Shown: piece by piece, positions 46,601 to 54,005 of the stretch
Layout: every line of letters begins with the position of its first letter
Position numbering within the stretch: position 1 is the first letter of the stretch
Assembly (NCBI RefSeq): GCF_004962245.1
Contig: NZ_SUHQ01000008.1
Span: 62,001 to 126,000 of the forward strand
Origin: Mesorhizobium sp.
GTDB taxonomy: Bacteria; Pseudomonadota; Alphaproteobacteria; Rhizobiales; Rhizobiaceae
Reading direction: 5' to 3'
Length of the DNA stretch: 64,000 bases
Program-made: the position numbers and the translations under genes
The notes under the pieces: generated by a model
Told to the model about the DNA's origin: nothing
The model's database searches: none
Seen by the model: only the letters and a program-made list of their open reading frames with translations

Positions 46601-48442
46601 TTAGAGCCGCCCGCTCAGCGCTTCCTCGTATTTCTTGCGCGCCGCGTTGACTTGCGGGCGCGCCGAGACTTCCGGCACGGCGACATCCCACCACGATCCT
46701 CCGGCTTCGGTTGAAACCAGCGGATCGGTGTCGATCACCAGCACGGTGGTCCTTGTATTCTTCTTTGCTTGCGCCAGCGCCGTTTCCAGCCCGGCGATCG
46801 ACGAAACTTTCTCGGCGATGGCACCGAGGCTTGCCGCATGCGCGGCGAAGTCGATATCGGGCATAACCTCGTGGCGGGCGTCCTTCAGCAGATTGTTGAA
46901 GTTGGCACCACCGGTCGCCATCTGCAGCCGGTTGATGCAGCCATAGCCTCTGTTGTCGAGCAGCACGATGGTCAGCTTGAGGCCGAGCATCACCGACGTC
47001 GCGATCTCGGAATTGAGCATCAGATAGGAACCGTCGCCGATCATGACGACGACCTCTTCATCAGGCTTGGCCATCCTCACGCCGAGCCCGCCTGCGATCT
47101 CATAGCCCATGGTCGAAAAACCGTATTCGGCGTGGTAGGAGCCGGGTGCGCCCGCCTGCCAGAGCTTGTGCAACTCGCCGGGCAGCCCACCGGCGGCATG
47201 AAGCAGGATGACGCCGGAACCCATGGCGCGCTGCACGGCGCCGATCACCTGCGCGTCCGATGGATAGGCAGCATTGGTCGACGCGGTCACCTTGCCGGCC
47301 TCGGCCTGCCAGTCCTTCTTGCCCCTGACCGCATTGTCGGTCCAGTCGGAAGGTGCCTTCCAGCCTTCCAGTGCCGCGCCGAGCTCGGCGAGCCCTTCCG
47401 CCGCATCAGTGACCAGCGGCAGCGCCTGGTGCTTTCCCGCGTCGAAAGGCTGGACGTTCAGCCCGATGATGGTCTTGCCGGAATTCTTGAACAGCGCCCA
47501 CGAGCCGGTGGTGAAGTCCTGCAGCCTGGTGCCGACGGCAAGCACGACGTCGGCTTCTTCAGCCAGCCGGTTGGCCGCTGAAGTGCCGGTGACGCCGACC
47601 GCCGCCATGTTGAGCGGATGATCGTCCGGCAGCGAGGATTTGCCGCCCTGCGTCTCGCAGACCGGAATGCCGGCGCCTTGCACCAGCTTCGCCAGTTCAC
47701 TGGTCGCCTGCGAATAAAGCACGCCGCCGCCGGCAATCACCAACGGCTTCTTCGCCGCCTTCAGCGCCGACACGGCAGCGGCCAGTTCCCTGCGGTCAGG
47801 ACGCAGCCGGCGCTGCTGCCAGACCCGTTCGGCAAAGAAGCTTTCGGGATAGTCATAGGCCTCGGCCTGCACGTCCTGGCACAGCGCCAGTGTCACCGGT
47901 CCGCATTCGGCCGGATCGGTCAGCACCTGCATGGCACGGTTCAGCGCCGGAATGATCTGCTCGGGCCGGGTGATGCGGTCGAAATAGCGCGACACCGGGC
48001 GGAAGCAGTCGTTGACCGTTGCGGTGCCGTCGGAGAAATCCTCGGCCTGCTGCAGGACGGGATCGGGGATGCGATTGGCGAAGACGTCGCCAGGGAGAAA
48101 AAGAACCGGCAGCCGATTGACATGCGCGAGCGCGGCCGCCGTCACCATGTTGAGCGCGCCGGGACCGATCGAACTGGTTGCCGCCATGAAGCGGCGGCGG
48201 AAATTGGCCTTGGCATAGGCGATTGCCGCATGCGCCATCGCCTGCTCGTTATGGGCGCGAAAGGTCGGCAATTCGTCGCGCACCTGATAGAGCGCCTCAC
48301 CGACGCCGGCGACATTGCCGTGGCCGAAGATCGCCCAGACACCGCCGAAGATCGGCATTCTCTTGCCGTCGATTTCGGTCATCTGGCGCGCAAGAAAGCG
48401 GGTCAGCGCCTGCGCCATCGTCAGGCGGATTGTCTTGGTCAT
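46601..48442 (-). CDS. iolD: 3D-(3,5/4)-trihydroxycyclohexane-1,2-dione hydrolase
   Basis: 613-aa thiamine-diphosphate enzyme that opens the inositol ring. The N-terminal catalytic Glu lies in RAHNEQAMAHAAIAYAK. The C-terminal ThDP/Mg motif is MIGDGSYLMLNSEIATS...LDNRGYG, and the family stretches IFGHGNVAGVGEAL and AEYGFSTMGYEIAGGLG are present. The frame stays open to 49024, but that extension overlaps iolC; the ATG at 48442 with a purine-rich GAGGAAAAC site is used. 35 bases after iolC. Confidence 0.95.
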   Translation of the reverse strand: MTKTIRLTMAQALTRFLARQMTEIDGKRMPIFGGVWAIFGHGNVAGVGEALYQVRDELPTFRAHNEQAMAHAAIAYAKANFRRRFMAATSSIGPGALNMVTAAALAHVNRLPVLFLPGDVFANRIPDPVLQQAEDFSDGTATVNDCFRPVSRYFDRITRPEQIIPALNRAMQVLTDPAECGPVTLALCQDVQAEAYDYPESFFAERVWQQRRLRPDRRELAAAVSALKAAKKPLVIAGGGVLYSQATSELAKLVQGAGIPVCETQGGKSSLPDDHPLNMAAVGVTGTSAANRLAEEADVVLAVGTRLQDFTTGSWALFKNSGKTIIGLNVQPFDAGKHQALPLVTDAAEGLAELGAALEGWKAPSDWTDNAVRGKKDWQAEAGKVTASTNAAYPSDAQVIGAVQRAMGSGVILLHAAGGLPGELHKLWQAGAPGSYHAEYGFSTMGYEIAGGLGVRMAKPDEEVVVMIGDGSYLMLNSEIATSVMLGLKLTIVLLDNRGYGCINRLQMATGGANFNNLLKDARHEVMPDIDFAAHAASLGAIAEKVSSIAGLETALAQAKKNTRTTVLVIDTDPLVSTEAGGSWWDVAVPEVSARPQVNAARKKYEEALSGRL

Positions 48443-48477
48443 GTTGTTTTCCTCCGCAGTCCTTATGCCGCGCCTTC

Positions 48478-50412
48478 TTATGCTGCTTTGCGGCCGCGCG
48501 CGGCAAGCCATGCCTCGGTCAGCTTTTCGAAGCGCGACGCCATGTCGGCCACTGCCTCCTCGTCCGACATCTTGCCGGCAAGCCACTGTTCGGCCGCGTT
48601 GATGAAGATGGTGCGGCCGACGGCGAAGCCCTTGACGATGGGCGCCTTGGCGGTCGCGGCAAAGGCTGCCTCCAATTCGTCCTGCGGCGCTTCCAGGCCG
48701 AGCAGCACGATACCGCGGCACCACGGATCGTTCTTCAGGATCACCGCTTCGATCTTTGCCCAAGCCCCGGCTGAAGCCTGCGGTTCGAGCTTCCACCAGT
48801 CGGGCTTGATACCAAGCGCATAGAGTTCCTCCAGCGCGCGCGGGATCGTCGTGTCGTCGAGTTCGCCATGCTTGCCGGCGATGATCTCGATCAGCAATTC
48901 GCGACCGACCTTGCGCGCCGCCTCGAACAGGCTCCGCAGCTTTTGCTGCTGTTCGCTCTTCAGCGCCTCCGGGTCGTCGGGGTGATAGAAGCACAGGCAT
49001 TTGATGCAATGATCGACCGGCCACTCGATCAGTTGCGAACCGATGTCCTGCGAAAACTCAAACCGAAGCGGGCGAGACCCCGGCAGCTCGACCGGCCGGC
49101 CGAGCCAGGCGAAGGAATGGCGGGCAAATTCGAACATCGCCTCGCGGCCGTATTTCTCGTCGAGCAGCATGCCGTAGCCGGCGCGGCCGGCAGCGACCTT
49201 TGCTGCCGCCTTGACCGTCAGCACCTTGAAATCATGGATGCGCGACGGGTCGGCGCCGGCTTTCGCGGCGACATCGTCGAGCTGGATGCGGTGATCGCAG
49301 GCGAGCGCCATGAGTGAAGGGATGTCGCGCCGGCGCGTGGTTGCCCAATGGATATGGTTGATCGCCTCGTCCTTGCGCAAGGCCAGGTGCTGGCTGCCGT
49401 TCTTCAGGAAGAACTGCAATTCCTCGAAGGTCGGGTATTCCGGCGCGCAGAGCAGCCGCGATACGGCGAAGGCGCCGCAGGCATTGGCCCAGGTCGCCGC
49501 CGTCTCAAGGCTTTCTTCACCGAGCCAGCCGCGCAGGAAACCCGACATGAAGGCATCGCCGGCACCGAGCACATTATAGACCTCGATCGGAAAACCCTTG
49601 CCGACGATGCCGTCCTCGAGATCGTCGCTGATCGGCCCGTCATAGACGATGCAGCCCATGGCGCCACGCTTCAAGACGATGGTGGCCGAAGACAGCGAGC
49701 GGATGGTCTTCAGCGCGCTCAGGCAATCGTCGGCGCCGGAGGCGATCATGATCTCTTCTTCCGTGCCGACGATCAGGTCGCAGTCGGGCAGCACCGACTT
49801 CAGTTGAGCCGAGACCCGGTCGGATTTCACATAGCGTTCGAACCCTTCGGCATGGCCGGCAAGACCCCAGAGATTGGGGCGGTAGTCGATGTCGAACACC
49901 ACCTTGCCACCCTTGGCCTTGATGACGCGGATCGCCTTGCGCTGCGCGGCATCGCTGTTGGGCCGCGAAAAATGCGTGCCGGTGACGACGATAGCACGCG
50001 CCGAGGCGATGAACGCTTCGTCGATGTCCTCCTCCGCCAAAGCCATGTCGGCGCAGTCGCTGCGGTAAAAGATCATCGGCGAGACGCCTTCGTCCTCGAC
50101 CGACAGCAGCACCAGCGCCGTCAGCCGGTCCGGGTCGGTCCTGAGGCCGGCCACGGAGACGCCCTCGCGTGTCAGCTGTTCGCGTATGAAGCGGCCCATC
50201 TGCTCGTCGCCGACGCGGGTGAGCAGCGCCGAGCGCAGGCCGAGCCTGGCCGTGCCGACAGATATGTTGGCCGGACAGCCGCCGACCGACTTGGCAAAGG
50301 AGGTGATGTCCTCCAGGCGCGAGCCGATCTGCTGGCCATAGAGATCGACGGAGGCGCGGCCAATAGTGATGACGTCGAGCGGCACATGTTTCGCGTCCAT
50401 GGCTTCGCCCAT
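48478..50412 (-). CDS. iolC: 5-dehydro-2-deoxygluconokinase fused to DUF2090 aldolase-like domain
   Basis: 644-aa bifunctional-looking protein. The N-terminal about 330 residues form a PfkB sugar kinase (GGCPANISVGTARLG, and NVLGAGDAFMSGFLRGW with the catalytic Asp). The remaining about 310 residues are DUF2090, related to the LacD/IolJ-type aldolases (LMALACDHRIQLDD, DEKYGREAMF, VLLGLEAP). The kinase phosphorylates 2-deoxy-5-keto-gluconate; the fused domain probably replaces IolJ by splitting the product. GGGAGG precedes the ATG at 50412. Two IolR-type sites lie just upstream. Confidence 0.94.
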   Translation of the reverse strand: MGEAMDAKHVPLDVITIGRASVDLYGQQIGSRLEDITSFAKSVGGCPANISVGTARLGLRSALLTRVGDEQMGRFIREQLTREGVSVAGLRTDPDRLTALVLLSVEDEGVSPMIFYRSDCADMALAEEDIDEAFIASARAIVVTGTHFSRPNSDAAQRKAIRVIKAKGGKVVFDIDYRPNLWGLAGHAEGFERYVKSDRVSAQLKSVLPDCDLIVGTEEEIMIASGADDCLSALKTIRSLSSATIVLKRGAMGCIVYDGPISDDLEDGIVGKGFPIEVYNVLGAGDAFMSGFLRGWLGEESLETAATWANACGAFAVSRLLCAPEYPTFEELQFFLKNGSQHLALRKDEAINHIHWATTRRRDIPSLMALACDHRIQLDDVAAKAGADPSRIHDFKVLTVKAAAKVAAGRAGYGMLLDEKYGREAMFEFARHSFAWLGRPVELPGSRPLRFEFSQDIGSQLIEWPVDHCIKCLCFYHPDDPEALKSEQQQKLRSLFEAARKVGRELLIEIIAGKHGELDDTTIPRALEELYALGIKPDWWKLEPQASAGAWAKIEAVILKNDPWCRGIVLLGLEAPQDELEAAFAATAKAPIVKGFAVGRTIFINAAEQWLAGKMSDEEAVADMASRFEKLTEAWLAARGRKAA

Positions 50413-50473
50413 TCGAACCTCCCGTCGGCCTTGTTGTTTTTCACGCGCGAGCGGCAGCGTGGCGCCGGCAATA

Positions 50474-50489
50474 TGAAATAATAATTCCA
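50474..50489. promoter_or_regulatory. IolR-type operator 1 upstream of iolC
   Basis: TGAAA-N6-TTCCA, one base from the symmetric TGGAA-N6-TTCCA form. GGAA-N6-TTCC is the motif described for rhizobial IolR. It lies on the iolC side of a possible -35 element (TTGACT, minus strand 50501-50496), where binding would block transcription. Confidence 0.55.
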
Positions 50490-50504
50490 ATCCATAGTCA
50501 ATAT

Positions 50505-50518
50505 GGAACGTGCATTCC
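50505..50518. promoter_or_regulatory. IolR-type operator 2 upstream of iolC
   Basis: GGAA-CGTGCA-TTCC is an exact match to the GGAA-N6-TTCC motif reported for IolR of Sinorhizobium meliloti. Its centre is 30 bases from that of operator 1, about three helical turns, and it sits between the iolR stop and iolC. Confidence 0.7.
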
Positions 50519-50537
50519 TTTGCCGAAAAGTGGCCTT

Positions 50538-51383
50538 CTACGCCTTGCGCTTGCGGCCGGCATCGCGCCGCTTCTCGCCAACCGCGACGGTCAGTGCCAT
50601 GGCCAGCGCCATCGTCGCCGACAGCGAGCGGAAACCGGCGAAATCGGCCTCGGCAACCTCGAACCAGACCTTGGCGAACTGGGCGAGCGGCGAAAAGGAA
50701 CTGTCGGTGATCGCCACGATCGGCACGCCCTGTTCCGAGATGACGCGCGCCTCCTCGATGGCCGCCGGGGCATAGGGCGAGAAACTGATGGCGATGACGG
50801 CATCCCTGGGCGAGGCAAAGCTGATCATCTCGGCGTTTAGGCCGGCGGCAGATTCGATCAGCTGGTTGCGGATCTTGAGCTTGCCCAGCGCGTAGGCGAT
50901 GTAGGAGGCGACCGGATAGGAGCGGCGCTTGGCCAGCACATAGATGGTCTCCGCTTTAGCCAGCAAGGCGATCGCATCTTCGAAATGGTCTTCGTTCAAC
51001 CTGCCTGAGATATCGTTGAGCGAGGTGCTGGACGCGGCGACGAAGCCGTCGAAGATCGCCCGGTGACCGGCGCCTTCCTCGGCCTTGGCGCGCAATGCCG
51101 CCAGTCTTTCGTCATACGACGAATTGCGCTCGCGCAGGCGCTCGCGAAACACCAACTGCAGGCTGGTGAAGCCGTCGAAGCCGAGTTGCTGGGCGAAGCG
51201 TATCAGGGTCGAAGGCTGAACGCCGGCGGAGGCGGCGATGCTGGCGGCGGTGCCGAAGGCAATATCGTCGGGATTGTCGAGCGCATAGGCGGCGATCTGC
51301 GCGATACGCTTGGGCAGGCTCTGCCGCCGCTCCAGGATCGTCGCACGCAACGTCTCGAAATCGCGGGGCACCCGTTCGTCCAT
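50538..51383 (-). CDS. iolR: RpiR-family repressor of inositol genes
   Basis: 281-aa regulator with an N-terminal RpiR helix-turn-helix (about 1-75, LPKRIAQIAAYALDNPDDIAFGTAASIAASAGVQPSTLIRFAQQLGFDG by its key positions Ser-Thr-Leu-Ile-Arg-Phe) and a C-terminal SIS sugar-phosphate-binding domain (IYVLAKRRSYPVASYIAYAL, AISFSPYAPAAIEEA, IVAITDSSFSPLA). In S. meliloti IolR represses iolCDEB and idhA and is released by a pathway intermediate. It precedes iolC by 125 bases. GGAG precedes the ATG at 51383. Confidence 0.9.
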   Translation of the reverse strand: MDERVPRDFETLRATILERRQSLPKRIAQIAAYALDNPDDIAFGTAASIAASAGVQPSTLIRFAQQLGFDGFTSLQLVFRERLRERNSSYDERLAALRAKAEEGAGHRAIFDGFVAASSTSLNDISGRLNEDHFEDAIALLAKAETIYVLAKRRSYPVASYIAYALGKLKIRNQLIESAAGLNAEMISFASPRDAVIAISFSPYAPAAIEEARVISEQGVPIVAITDSSFSPLAQFAKVWFEVAEADFAGFRSLSATMALAMALTVAVGEKRRDAGRKRKA

Positions 51384-51492
51384 CGTCGCTCCGCCCAAAG
51401 CTCATCAATCGGTGCTGTGTGTGCCCCATCATAGCGAGCCTGTGCAAGAAGGCCATAAAAAATGAGGCATGCGTTCCATTTCTGGATAAAAT

Positions 51493-51506
51493 GGACTAAT
51501 TCATCC
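51493..51506. promoter_or_regulatory. Degenerate IolR-type site between iolR and the Gfo/Idh gene
   Basis: TGGAC-N6-ATCCA spans 51492-51507 (GGAC-TAATTC-ATCC), two bases off GGAA-N6-TTCC. A right half-site GTTCCA occurs at 51473-51478. The position, 34 bases before the Gfo/Idh start and in the iolR promoter region, would suit autoregulation plus control of the divergent gene. Confidence 0.35.
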
Positions 51507-51539
51507 ACACAAATCTTCCTGACAGCGGAGACAAGGGAA

Positions 51540-52649
51540 ATGGTCGGAGTCGGTCTTATCGGCACGGGCTTCATGGGCAAGTGTCACGCCATAGCCTGGA
51601 ATGCGGTCGGCACCGTCTTTCCCGATGTCGCCAAGCCAAGGCTGGTCCATCTCGGCGAGGTCAACGAGGATCTTGCCAAACGCCGTGCGACCGAATTCGG
51701 TTTCGCCAAGGCTTCCGGCGACTGGCGCGCCGTCGTCGATGATCCTGACGTCGATATCGTCTCCCTGACCACGCCGAACCAGTTCCACCCGGAAATGGCC
51801 ATCGCCATTCTCGAGGCCGGCAAGCATCTGTGGTGCGAAAAGCCGATGGCGCCGAGTTTCGCCGAGGCGCAAGCCATGGCGGCGGCGGCTCAAAAGTCCG
51901 GCAAGGTGGCCGCACTCGGCTACAACTACATCCAGAATCCTGCCATCCGCCACATCGGTGCGCTGCTCGACGAGAAGATCATCGGCGAGGTCAACCATCT
52001 GCGCATCGAGATGGACGAGGATTTCATGGCTGACCCGGAGGCGCCGTTCTTCTGGAAGCACGAGGCGGCGTCCGGTTACGGCGCGCTCGACGATTTCGCC
52101 GTGCATCCGCTGTCGCTGGTCGCCGTGCTGTTCGGCCGCGTCGCCCGCGTCATGTGCGACATGGCAAAGCCTTATGCCGACCGCCGCGTCGCGTCGGGCG
52201 GGCGCCGCGCGGTCGAGACCTACGACATCGCCAGCGTGCTGATGCATCTCGAAAACGGTATAGCCGGCACGCTTTTGGTCAACCGCTCGGCTTGGGGCCG
52301 CAAGGGCCGGATCGCTATCCAGATCTTCGGCTCGAAGGGCTCGATCCTGTACGACCAGGAGCGGATGAACGAGTTCCAACTTTACCTGACATCCGATCGC
52401 CCGACCGAGCAAGGCTACCGCACCATCCTGGTGGCGCCGCATCACAAACCCTACGACGCCTTCCTGCCGGCACCCGGCCACGGCCTCGGCTTCAACGACC
52501 TCAAGATCATCGAATGCCGGGAGCTTTTGACGCGGCTTGCCGACAAGCCGGCGCGGATCATCGATTTCGACGAGGGCCTCGAGATCGAGCGCACCGTGCA
52601 CGCCATGGCGCGCTCGTTCGAGGAACAGCGCTGGGCGGCGGTGCGGTAG
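51540..52649 (+). CDS. Gfo/Idh/MocA-family dehydrogenase
   Basis: 369-aa NAD(P)-dependent dehydrogenase. The nucleotide-binding turn GTGFMGKCHA is at the N-terminus, CEKPMAPS is the conserved Lys-Pro motif, and the C-terminal alpha/beta domain follows. Divergent from iolR with IolR-like sites in between, so an inositol-related substrate (scyllo-inositol, another isomer, or the rhizopine-derived inosamine as for MocA) is likely. It is distinct from the IdhA at 54826. ATG 51540 chosen with AAGGGAA in front; the frame is open to 51462. Confidence 0.88.
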   Translation: MVGVGLIGTGFMGKCHAIAWNAVGTVFPDVAKPRLVHLGEVNEDLAKRRATEFGFAKASGDWRAVVDDPDVDIVSLTTPNQFHPEMAIAILEAGKHLWCEKPMAPSFAEAQAMAAAAQKSGKVAALGYNYIQNPAIRHIGALLDEKIIGEVNHLRIEMDEDFMADPEAPFFWKHEAASGYGALDDFAVHPLSLVAVLFGRVARVMCDMAKPYADRRVASGGRRAVETYDIASVLMHLENGIAGTLLVNRSAWGRKGRIAIQIFGSKGSILYDQERMNEFQLYLTSDRPTEQGYRTILVAPHHKPYDAFLPAPGHGLGFNDLKIIECRELLTRLADKPARIIDFDEGLEIERTVHAMARSFEEQRWAAVR

Positions 52650-52661
52650 CGCGGGCATTGG

Positions 52662-52694
52662 TTTCCCCTTCTCCCCTTGTGGGAGAAGGGGAAA
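52662..52694. terminator. Bidirectional terminator between convergent genes
   Basis: Perfect 14-bp inverted repeat TTTCCCCTTCTCCC / GGGAGAAGGGGAAA with a five-base loop CTTGT lies between the convergent Gfo/Idh and DAHP synthase genes. A/T ends on both arms allow function in both directions. The sequence resembles a dispersed element I recall from Mesorhizobium genomes. Confidence 0.7.
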
Positions 52695-52698
52695 GTCC

Positions 52699-53790
52699 TC
52701 AAGCCGCTCCCGGACGGCTGGCGATCGTAGCGCGCCGCACGGACCGGCGCCGCTCGACGGCGTCGGCAAGGCCGCGCAGCACAGTTTCGGTGGTTGCCCA
52801 GTCGATGCAGCCGTCGGTGATGCTCTGGCCGTAGACCAGCGGCTTGCCGGGCACGACGTCCTGCCGGCCGGCGACGAGGTTGCTCTCGATCATGACACCG
52901 ATGATGCGCTCGTCGCCTGTCGCGACCTGGCCCGCCACGTCAGCCGCCACCGCCGGCTGGTTCTCGGGCTTCTTGTTGCTGTTGGCGTGGCTGATATCGA
53001 TCATCAGCCTTGGCGCGATACCGATCCGGCCGAGTTCCGCGCAGGCAGCCGCGACGCTCGCTGCGTCGTAGTTGGGCTGAAGGCCGCCGCGCAGGATGAC
53101 GTGGCAGTCCTCGTTGCCGGTCGTCGTCGCGATGGCGCTGCGCCCGCCCTTCGTCACCGCCATGAAATGATGCGGCTGGGCGGCGGATTTCACGGCCTCG
53201 GCGGCGATCCGCAAATTGCCGTCGGTGCCGTTCTTGAAGCCGACCGGGCAGGAGAGGCCCGATGCGAGTTCGCGATGGATCTGGCTCTCGGTCGTGCGCG
53301 CGCCGATCGCACCCCAAGCGACGAGGTCGGCAATGTATTGTGGGGTGGCCATGTCGAGGAATTCGGTCGCCGCCGGAAGGCCGAGATTGTTGACGGCGGA
53401 GAGCACGTTGCGGGCCAGCCTAAGTCCCTTATCGATATTGAAGCTGCCGTCCAGGTCGGGATCGTTGATCAGGCCCTTCCAGCCGACCGTCGTACGCGGC
53501 TTCTCGAAATACACGCGCATCACGATCTCCAGCCGGTCCGACAGGCCCTCGCGCAGCGCCGCCAGACGGCTGGCATAGTCTACGGCAGCGGCCGGGTCGT
53601 GGATCGAACAAGGGCCGACGACGACGATCAGCCGGTCATCGGCACCGGTCAAGACGGCGTGGATCGCGTTGCGCGACGCGGTAACGGTTCGCGTTGCCGT
53701 CAGTGTGCGGGGTATCTCCCGCATCACCTGGTCCGGCGTACTCAATTCCCTGATTTCCTTGACCCGAAGATCGTCGGTGGTGGTCAACAC
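52699..53790 (-). CDS. 3-deoxy-7-phosphoheptulonate synthase (class I)
   Basis: 363-aa AroF/AroG/AroH-type DAHP synthase, first enzyme of aromatic amino acid synthesis (phosphoenolpyruvate plus erythrose 4-phosphate). Signatures: VVVGPCSIHDP, MRVYFEKPRTTVGWKGLINDPDLDGS, GARTTESQIHRELASGLSCPVGFKNGTDG, and the metal-binding DISHANSNK. Most alphaproteobacteria use a plant-type class II enzyme as housekeeping copy, so this may be an additional one. The start is GTG at 53790 with AGGAG nine bases upstream. An attenuator with an aromatic leader peptide precedes it. Confidence 0.94.
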   Translation of the reverse strand: MLTTTDDLRVKEIRELSTPDQVMREIPRTLTATRTVTASRNAIHAVLTGADDRLIVVVGPCSIHDPAAAVDYASRLAALREGLSDRLEIVMRVYFEKPRTTVGWKGLINDPDLDGSFNIDKGLRLARNVLSAVNNLGLPAATEFLDMATPQYIADLVAWGAIGARTTESQIHRELASGLSCPVGFKNGTDGNLRIAAEAVKSAAQPHHFMAVTKGGRSAIATTTGNEDCHVILRGGLQPNYDAASVAAACAELGRIGIAPRLMIDISHANSNKKPENQPAVAADVAGQVATGDERIIGVMIESNLVAGRQDVVPGKPLVYGQSITDGCIDWATTETVLRGLADAVERRRSVRRATIASRPGAA

Positions 53791-53829
53791 GGCTTTCTGC
53801 TCCTGATTGGGAGACCTGCCGGCTGAAAC

Positions 53830-53855
53830 AAAAAAAGCCGCCAGGTCTGGCGGCT
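53830..53855 (-). terminator. Attenuator terminator of the DAHP synthase gene
   Basis: Rho-independent terminator on the minus strand: AGCCGCCAG (53855-53847), a two-base loop, CTGGCGGCT (53844-53836), then a run of T to 53830. It lies 24 bases downstream of the leader stop and 39 bases before the DAHP synthase start. The 5' arm can pair instead with CTGGCGGC at 53909-53902 inside the leader ORF, which would form an antiterminator of eight G/C-rich pairs. Confidence 0.85.
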
Positions 53856-53879
53856 GTTCGGATTTTGATGCTGCAATCT

Positions 53880-53957
53880 TCAGATCGAGCGCAATCCTCC
53901 CGCCGCCAGCGAGCTGCCGTAGCTAAAGTACCAGAACGAGGCGGTCAGGTGGATCAT
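53880..53957 (-). CDS. Aromatic leader peptide (attenuation)
   Basis: A 25-codon frame directly upstream of the DAHP synthase terminator. Codons 8-13 read Phe-Trp-Tyr-Phe-Ser-Tyr, five aromatic residues in six, the hallmark of a ribosome-mediated attenuator sensing charged tRNA for Phe, Trp and Tyr. Codons 5-6 contain CCGCC, which can pair with the GGCGG of codons 17-19; those codons in turn can pair with the terminator 5' arm. A ribosome stalled on the aromatic run would cover the first element and free the second for antitermination. Confidence 0.8.
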   Translation of the reverse strand: MIHLTASFWYFSYGSSLAAGGLRSI

Positions 53958-53964
53958 ATCAGCC

Positions 53965-53992
53965 CTATAGCCGAAGCCGCGGCGCTTGTCAC
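53965..53992 (-). promoter_or_regulatory. Promoter of the DAHP synthase leader
   Basis: On the minus strand GTGACA (53992-53987), a 16-base spacer, then CTATAG (53970-53965), close to the rhizobial consensus CTTGAC/CTATAT. The -10 box ends seven bases before the leader ATG, so transcription may start at or next to the start codon, giving a leaderless mRNA as I recall being described for trpL of Sinorhizobium. Confidence 0.55.
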
Positions 53993-54005
53993 GCATCTGA
54001 TGACG

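Noticed and set aside
48443..49024. Upstream extension of the iolD frame
   Set aside because: It overlaps iolC in another frame, and the iolD homology begins at the ATG at 48442.
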